Shown piece by piece: positions 59,754 through 64,000 of a DNA stretch of 64,000 nt. The stretch is from Cyclobacteriaceae bacterium (GTDB lineage: Bacteria > Bacteroidota > Bacteroidia > Cytophagales > Cyclobacteriaceae), in contig CATQIH010000027.1 of assembly GCA_958296015.1 (NCBI GenBank), positions 1-64,000 of the forward strand, given 5' to 3'. Numbering within the stretch: position 1 is the first letter of the stretch; each line of letters opens with the position of its first letter. The notes beneath the pieces are model-generated. The model made no database searches. It was not told where the DNA came from and saw only the letters and a list, made by a program, of their open reading frames with translations. The translations under genes were made by a program, and so were the position numbers.

Positions 59754-60254
59754 ATGAACGCGCAAAACATTCCCGAAAAATTCACATATTACCCGGTCAG
59801 AGATGAGTTTTCTCAACTCACTGAAAGAATTGATCAGATGCATCGTCCCGAAGAGGCCAAACATGCCATTGCTGATATCTTTGGTGTGATACGAAGGTGC
59901 CTTTCTTTTGAGGATTCTTTAGAGTTTATTAACTTCCTGCCTTTGTCTTTCAAAGCAATTTATATGAATGGCTGGCATGTAGGCAACAGTTCCTATACAT
60001 CCATCAGTTCTATGGAAGAAATGATAGATGAGATTGTTGCTTCTCCATTTGTGCAACACGGATGGTACAATGGCAACCGTGATGAGCTGCGTGAGATACT
60101 GAAAGTTGTCTTTGATCTTATCGGCAACCATATCGGAAAAAGTGTCGCCAGGCCACAGCTTTCTTTCTTACCCAACGATATACAGTATTTTATCATGCAT
60201 TATCATACGGAAGCAGATCGCTCATCTTCTGAAACCAGTATTTGGCTGTCGTAA
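59754..60254 (+). CDS. DUF2267-like protein
   Basis: 166 residues, cytoplasmic, mostly helical. The pattern ADIFGVIRRCLSFEDSLEFINFLPLSFKAIYMNGW is that of the DUF2267 family (repeat: R-L-x-x-x-E-A-x-x-x-x-x-x-L-P-x-x-x-R-x-x-Y-x-x-G-W). The second half (IDEIVASPFVQHGWYNGNRDELREILKVVFDLIGNHIG) resembles the second repeat of the family. The role is unknown. It has a strong terminator 33 bp downstream. Confidence 0.7.
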   Translation: MNAQNIPEKFTYYPVRDEFSQLTERIDQMHRPEEAKHAIADIFGVIRRCLSFEDSLEFINFLPLSFKAIYMNGWHVGNSSYTSISSMEEMIDEIVASPFVQHGWYNGNRDELREILKVVFDLIGNHIGKSVARPQLSFLPNDIQYFIMHYHTEADRSSSETSIWLS

Positions 60255-60286
60255 CAGTATATGATTGCTTGCATATTTGTAGTAAT

Positions 60287-60315
60287 GCCTGCCCTTATAT
60301 CTGGCAGGCTTTTTT
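60287..60315 (+). terminator. Rho-independent terminator
   Basis: Perfect stem GCCTGCC (60287-60293) and GGCAGGC (60303-60309), nine-base loop, six T residues to 60315. Confidence 0.93.
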
Positions 60316-60336
60316 ATGTTCAGACAGCTGCTTTTA

Positions 60337-61029
60337 CTACTCCAAAAGCTGTAGTAATTCATCAGGGGTGTCTATCAAAAAGGTGGGGTTGGCATCTGTT
60401 AGGGTGTTGCGTGTATTAACGCCCCAGCTCACAGCCACCATCCGGATACCTGTTTTGCTGGCTGCTTCTACATCCCTGACTTCGTCCCCTACATACATAA
60501 CTTCGGGAGTCCGCAATTGCTGTTCTTTGAGTATGCACTTTAGTATCCTACTTTTGCCAAAAATACTGCTTTTAGCATGAATAACGTCGAACCATTCCAT
60601 CTGGTGCGTTTGCAGAAAGCGTTGCACATTCTCTGATGAATTGGAAGTGACAATACCCAGCGTGTATTGCGTTTTCAGTTGACTCAACACTTCCCGTATT
60701 CCCAGCACCGGCTGGATCAGGTGAATCTCCTTGCTCAGTTCCTTTCTCACCCTTGTAGCGATACGCGGAATGAGCAGCAGAGGCACATTCAGATCCCGGA
60801 TAGCTTGCCGGGCCTTCTTCTCCCGATACGCTGTAATTTCGCTTTCTAACACCTTATTGTAGCCATACACGTCGGCAAACCGGTTGGCAATATGTAGAAT
60901 GTGAGGCAACGTGTCAGCCACGGTGCCATCAAAGTCAAAAAGAAGCGTGGTAGGTTTTTGGATCAAAGTCTTTGATTTAGGTCCGTATCTGAAAAATTTG
61001 ATGCTGTCTATTATACTAATGCAATCCAT
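60337..61029 (-). CDS. HAD family hydrolase (phosphoglycolate phosphatase-like)
   Basis: 230 residues from ATG 61029. Motif I is LLFDFDGTVADTL with nucleophile and acid Asp, motif II is GIVTSNSSE, motif III Lys lies in the IFGKSRIL stretch, and motif IV is YVGDEVRDVEAA. The helical cap inserted after motif I marks subfamily I. It resembles Gph-type phosphatases but the substrate is not certain. It starts 40 bp after the alpha-2-macroglobulin gene, so the two are probably co-transcribed. Confidence 0.92.
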   Translation of the reverse strand: MDCISIIDSIKFFRYGPKSKTLIQKPTTLLFDFDGTVADTLPHILHIANRFADVYGYNKVLESEITAYREKKARQAIRDLNVPLLLIPRIATRVRKELSKEIHLIQPVLGIREVLSQLKTQYTLGIVTSNSSENVQRFLQTHQMEWFDVIHAKSSIFGKSRILKCILKEQQLRTPEVMYVGDEVRDVEAASKTGIRMVAVSWGVNTRNTLTDANPTFLIDTPDELLQLLE

Positions 61030-61069
61030 TTGTGCTTGAAGAAACCACAAGCAGACGCTCAATTTGATG

Positions 61070-64000
61070 TTATCTGTTACTTCTGCAGTTTAGCCGCACG
61101 CCCTGGCTATGGCTGCTAAACTCAGGGGCGTACATACTTTGGATGGTGGTGATGCCGTTGGAGAAATCGCCGGCGTTGTTCACCCGCAGGTCATATTCAA
61201 AAACATAAATCCCTTTGCGTAAATGATCAAAAAAGAAATGGGTGCTGGCATCTTTGGTGCTTTCGTAGTAGCCCAGCCCATCCTGCCACTTGTATTCCGA
61301 GAGTACATTGACAGGCTCCAGACCAGCGGCCCGCAGGTCTTTCATATGAATAAAATCCATGTCGCGGTCTGCCTTTAGCGTGATACGCACCCTGATGAGG
61401 TCGCCAGTCTGCAACACAGTGGCACTGTCTATTGCTGTGATCGCTTCTCCGGTGTCTGTATTCTTTTTGAGGAACAGCTTTTTGTCTAGGTACAGCGGCG
61501 TGCTGGCTGTGGTGATTTTGTCCAGGTTTTCAAAATATTGCCAGTACAAGCCGCCCCATACCAGGGCATTGCCTTTGGTGGTGATCGTGACCTTGCTCAT
61601 GGCTGGCCTGATTTCCTCGCCGCTCCAGCTTGTCTTAAAATAACCGGTGCCTGCTTCCAGCTTTACCTCGGGCATTCTGGCAGGATCAACCTTTTGGCGG
61701 CCTACCGTCACCTCTGCCAGCTCAGTGACAGAAAGCCAGTCGCTGCCCTGTAGCAACAAGGCATACACCGCTTCTGTGGTGGCTTTGGTGGTGTTCCATT
61801 GACTGACCTGCTTATTTTTGAGCAGCCATATCTTTAAGGCATCCACGGTTTTAGTACGTTCTTCAACTGAAACGTCGGGCTGGCTGATCTCCGAAAATGC
61901 TTCGATCATCAGGGACTGGGTTTCAATGGGTGCTTCCTGCCATCGCCAGCTGGGCTGGTTTTCTTTCCAGTACATGCCCAGCTCTTCGCTGGTGATGCTG
62001 TTTTCTTTCAGAGAACGTAAAATTGCCTGCGGTATGGTGGTGTTGCCGCTTCTTTGCAACGCCAGCGCAATCATGCCTTTTAGGTACAGGCTATTGTCCT
62101 GCCAGTAGGCGGTAGCCTGCTCCTGAAAGTAAGCAACTGCTTTCTGTGTTTCTTTAGACGGTGCATGATCCTGGTAAAAGCTTCTCATATACAGGTAGTG
62201 AATCTGGATAGGACTGGCATGATCGCTTGCCAGGTATTCTTTTTCTTTGCGCAATCCCTCCCGCTTATCTTTGGCTTTTTCTCTGATGATGCTGGCTTCT
62301 TTGAGCAGTTCCAGATAGTCTCTGGCGATTTCCTGATCCAGAAAACGGATAGTCTCTGCTATAAAATCAGGCTGGTCTTTGGGTTTAGTCACGCCCAAAT
62401 GTGTCAGATGCCCGTATCCGGCGGCAATATGCTGCGTGATGTACCGGTTGGGAGAGAGGCTGCCTTTGAACCACGGAAAACCACCCCCACGTATTTGTAT
62501 CTGCTGAAGCTTTTGGGTAGCCGTCGTAATTTCTCCGTTCATTTTATGAAGGTCAAACAGCAGGGCGATGCGCTTCTTCTGTTCCGCTTCGCTTTGTGCA
62601 TCCCGGAGCCAGGGTGTTTCCTCGACGAGAATGGATTTCAGTTCCTTGTTGGTTTCCAACTTGCTGTTTAGCGCACCGTTTTCAGCCCATTGATCAAATA
62701 CGGCTTTCACCTTGGGATAAGCATTGACAATATGGCTGGCCAGCGTGTTGGCATAATACCGGGCAAATACCTGTTCGGCACATTCGTAAGGGTATTCTAT
62801 GAGGTAGGGCAGTGCCTGCACAGCATACCAGGCCGGATTAGATGTCATTTCAAGTGTGAGCTGGTGCTGCCGCAGCGTATTAGAGGTGTTATTTTTCAGC
62901 TTGTCCAGCGTAAAAGTTTTGCTTCGTTTTGATCCGGCCCACAGCGGCAGCGTTTCTGTCACCAGCATCTGGTTGGAAAGCACGGGCAGCACGTTTTGTT
63001 CACCATCGGAAAAACTGCCTGCGCTGGCTACGACTTTGTACTGCACGGCCTGCATACCGGCAGGAATGGTCAGCCGCCAGGAAACCTGCGTATTACCCTG
63101 GGCATCTACCGTGAAAGATTGGTTAGGCGTGTTGTTACCCAACGCTTTGTCAATCGGTTGTCCTGTCAGCGCATCAGACAGTTGCAATGCGGCCTTGCCG
63201 GTGAGTGTGTTGCTGCTCAGACTGGCTATTTTGGCAGAGAACACAAGGGTATCACCTGCCCTTAGAAAGCGTGGCGGATTAGGCAGCACCATCAGCGCTT
63301 TTTGCGTCACCGTCTGTAATGTTTTGCTGGCAGTAGCCAGGTCCTGTGTATGCGCCAGCAGTTGCAGTTTCCAGCGGGTAAGTGCCTCCGGTGTGGTAAA
63401 ATTAAAGCGGATGATACCTTCTTTGTCCGTGGTCAGGCGGGGAAAGAAAAAGGCTGTTTCCTTAAAATCCTGACGCGCTTTGATCTGGGTGAGTACTGGA
63501 TTTGGTTTAGGCATTGGTGCAGGCTGTTGCGTAGGTGGAACATTTATACTTTCCCCATCTGGTGCTTCTTCAAACACCATTTCCAGATCGCTCTCTGCCT
63601 GGTCGGCAACAGGCATGGCCGCCTCTGATGTAGCTCTTTTATTTTGTGTCCCATATCCAACGACTACTACTTCTTCTAATGCCTGTACATCCAGTTCCAA
63701 AGCAACATCTATGGTGTTGTATTTTCCTGCCGTTGCGCTTTCAGAACGGTAACCAACGGCACTGAACACCAGCACATGGCCTGCAATAGCCTTAATACTA
63801 TAGTTTCCATCTACATCGGTAATGGTACCATCATCGGCTCCCTGGATGAGCACGTTGACGCCTGGCAACGGCTCTCCGTCTTCGCCGGTTATTTTGCCAT
63901 AAATACTTCCTTTTTTGCGGGTAGGATCGTTTTTCATCCTGATACCGGGAGGATATTTTTTTGATCTGATACTGCTCAAATATCGGCTTCTGATGTAGGC
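61070..64000 (-). CDS. Alpha-2-macroglobulin family protein, 3' part (5' end beyond right edge)
   Basis: The frame is open to base 64000, giving 976 visible residues of the C-terminal part; a TTG at 63979 is not a convincing start. Counting from that TTG codon, domains are: a carboxypeptidase-regulatory-like domain (about 25-95, GKITGEDGEPLPGVNVLIQG), a stretch LEEVVVVGYGTQ like the SusC plug entry, then the A2M macroglobulin domain (about 165-345), and the alpha-helical thioester domain with C400-A-E-Q403 in YPYECAEQVF. A C-terminal receptor-binding-like domain follows. Such proteins trap proteases by thioester chemistry in the periplasm or at the cell surface. Confidence 0.92.
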   Translation of the reverse strand, partial: AYIRSRYLSSIRSKKYPPGIRMKNDPTRKKGSIYGKITGEDGEPLPGVNVLIQGADDGTITDVDGNYSIKAIAGHVLVFSAVGYRSESATAGKYNTIDVALELDVQALEEVVVVGYGTQNKRATSEAAMPVADQAESDLEMVFEEAPDGESINVPPTQQPAPMPKPNPVLTQIKARQDFKETAFFFPRLTTDKEGIIRFNFTTPEALTRWKLQLLAHTQDLATASKTLQTVTQKALMVLPNPPRFLRAGDTLVFSAKIASLSSNTLTGKAALQLSDALTGQPIDKALGNNTPNQSFTVDAQGNTQVSWRLTIPAGMQAVQYKVVASAGSFSDGEQNVLPVLSNQMLVTETLPLWAGSKRSKTFTLDKLKNNTSNTLRQHQLTLEMTSNPAWYAVQALPYLIEYPYECAEQVFARYYANTLASHIVNAYPKVKAVFDQWAENGALNSKLETNKELKSILVEETPWLRDAQSEAEQKKRIALLFDLHKMNGEITTATQKLQQIQIRGGGFPWFKGSLSPNRYITQHIAAGYGHLTHLGVTKPKDQPDFIAETIRFLDQEIARDYLELLKEASIIREKAKDKREGLRKEKEYLASDHASPIQIHYLYMRSFYQDHAPSKETQKAVAYFQEQATAYWQDNSLYLKGMIALALQRSGNTTIPQAILRSLKENSITSEELGMYWKENQPSWRWQEAPIETQSLMIEAFSEISQPDVSVEERTKTVDALKIWLLKNKQVSQWNTTKATTEAVYALLLQGSDWLSVTELAEVTVGRQKVDPARMPEVKLEAGTGYFKTSWSGEEIRPAMSKVTITTKGNALVWGGLYWQYFENLDKITTASTPLYLDKKLFLKKNTDTGEAITAIDSATVLQTGDLIRVRITLKADRDMDFIHMKDLRAAGLEPVNVLSEYKWQDGLGYYESTKDASTHFFFDHLRKGIYVFEYDLRVNNAGDFSNGITTIQSMYAPEFSSHSQGVRLNCRSNR

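Overview
The window looks like chromosomal DNA of a free-living Bacteroidota bacterium, most probably of the order Cytophagales. The signs are -7 boxes of the type TAnnTTTG, a C-terminal type IX secretion sorting domain (57271-59046), an alpha-2-macroglobulin carrying a SusC-style carboxypeptidase-regulatory domain (right edge), a DksA-like protein without zinc cysteines, a ThuA/propeller/cupredoxin lipoprotein and several GH-family exported enzymes. There is no rRNA, CRISPR array, recognisable insertion sequence or phage structural gene. One tRNA (Asp) is present.

Layout. 1-525 is the start of an unknown gene leaving the left edge. 526-4020 is an A+T-rich accessory island: a degenerate 42-bp repeat array, an Rpn/PD-(D/E)XK gene bracketed by 56-bp direct repeats, a membrane protein, and a two-gene unit (possible GNAT-fold protein plus small basic partner) flanked by attC-like hairpins. 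4340-16942 is ordinary chromosome: MarC-like protein, SDR + AraC pair, lipoproteins, MOSC protein, GH9 cellulase, VOC protein, an envelope group around an M48 peptidase, and an ATP-grasp enzyme. 17113-25277 holds an AmpG-like MFS permease, then an AraC/cupin regulator divergent from a likely carbohydrate operon (ThuA-propeller-HEAT-cupredoxin lipoprotein, sugar epimerase, Gfo/Idh/MocA dehydrogenase). 25413-34066 carries exonuclease III, msrB, a PhzF-like protein lacking the catalytic Glu, a small KGPxAKN-repeat protein, a NarL-type two-component pair, divergent queC and queF, and a serine hydrolase.

34067-35014 is a second accessory patch: seven 41-bp tandem repeats, a broken DUF433 gene and a small unknown gene. 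It precedes an exported GH43 enzyme. 37012-46785 is housekeeping: tRNA-Asp with a tRNA-like remnant, accA + patatin, tyrS, an S24 repressor divergent from a tiny helix-turn-helix gene, map, a DAHP-synthase-like gene divergent from a SAF-domain dehydrogenase, a DksA/TraR protein and scpB. 46843-52459 has an MFS exporter divergent from its probable TetR regulator, a nitroreductase, envelope proteins and a SMUG2-like glycosylase. 52800-56954 is the lutABC lactate-oxidation operon and a lipoprotein galactose mutarotase. 57271-64000 has a T9SS-secreted PA14-like protein, a frameshifted small gene, a DUF2267-like protein, and a HAD phosphatase downstream of the alpha-2-macroglobulin gene.

The most interesting points are the direct-repeat and hairpin-bounded cassettes at 1072-4016, QueC without its zinc cysteines, the isolated cI/cro-like switch at 40562-41662, the DAHPS-like/SAF pair, and several striking inverted or tandem repeats. 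No convincing new multi-gene defence or metabolic system is visible; the cassette island is the best candidate for something undescribed.
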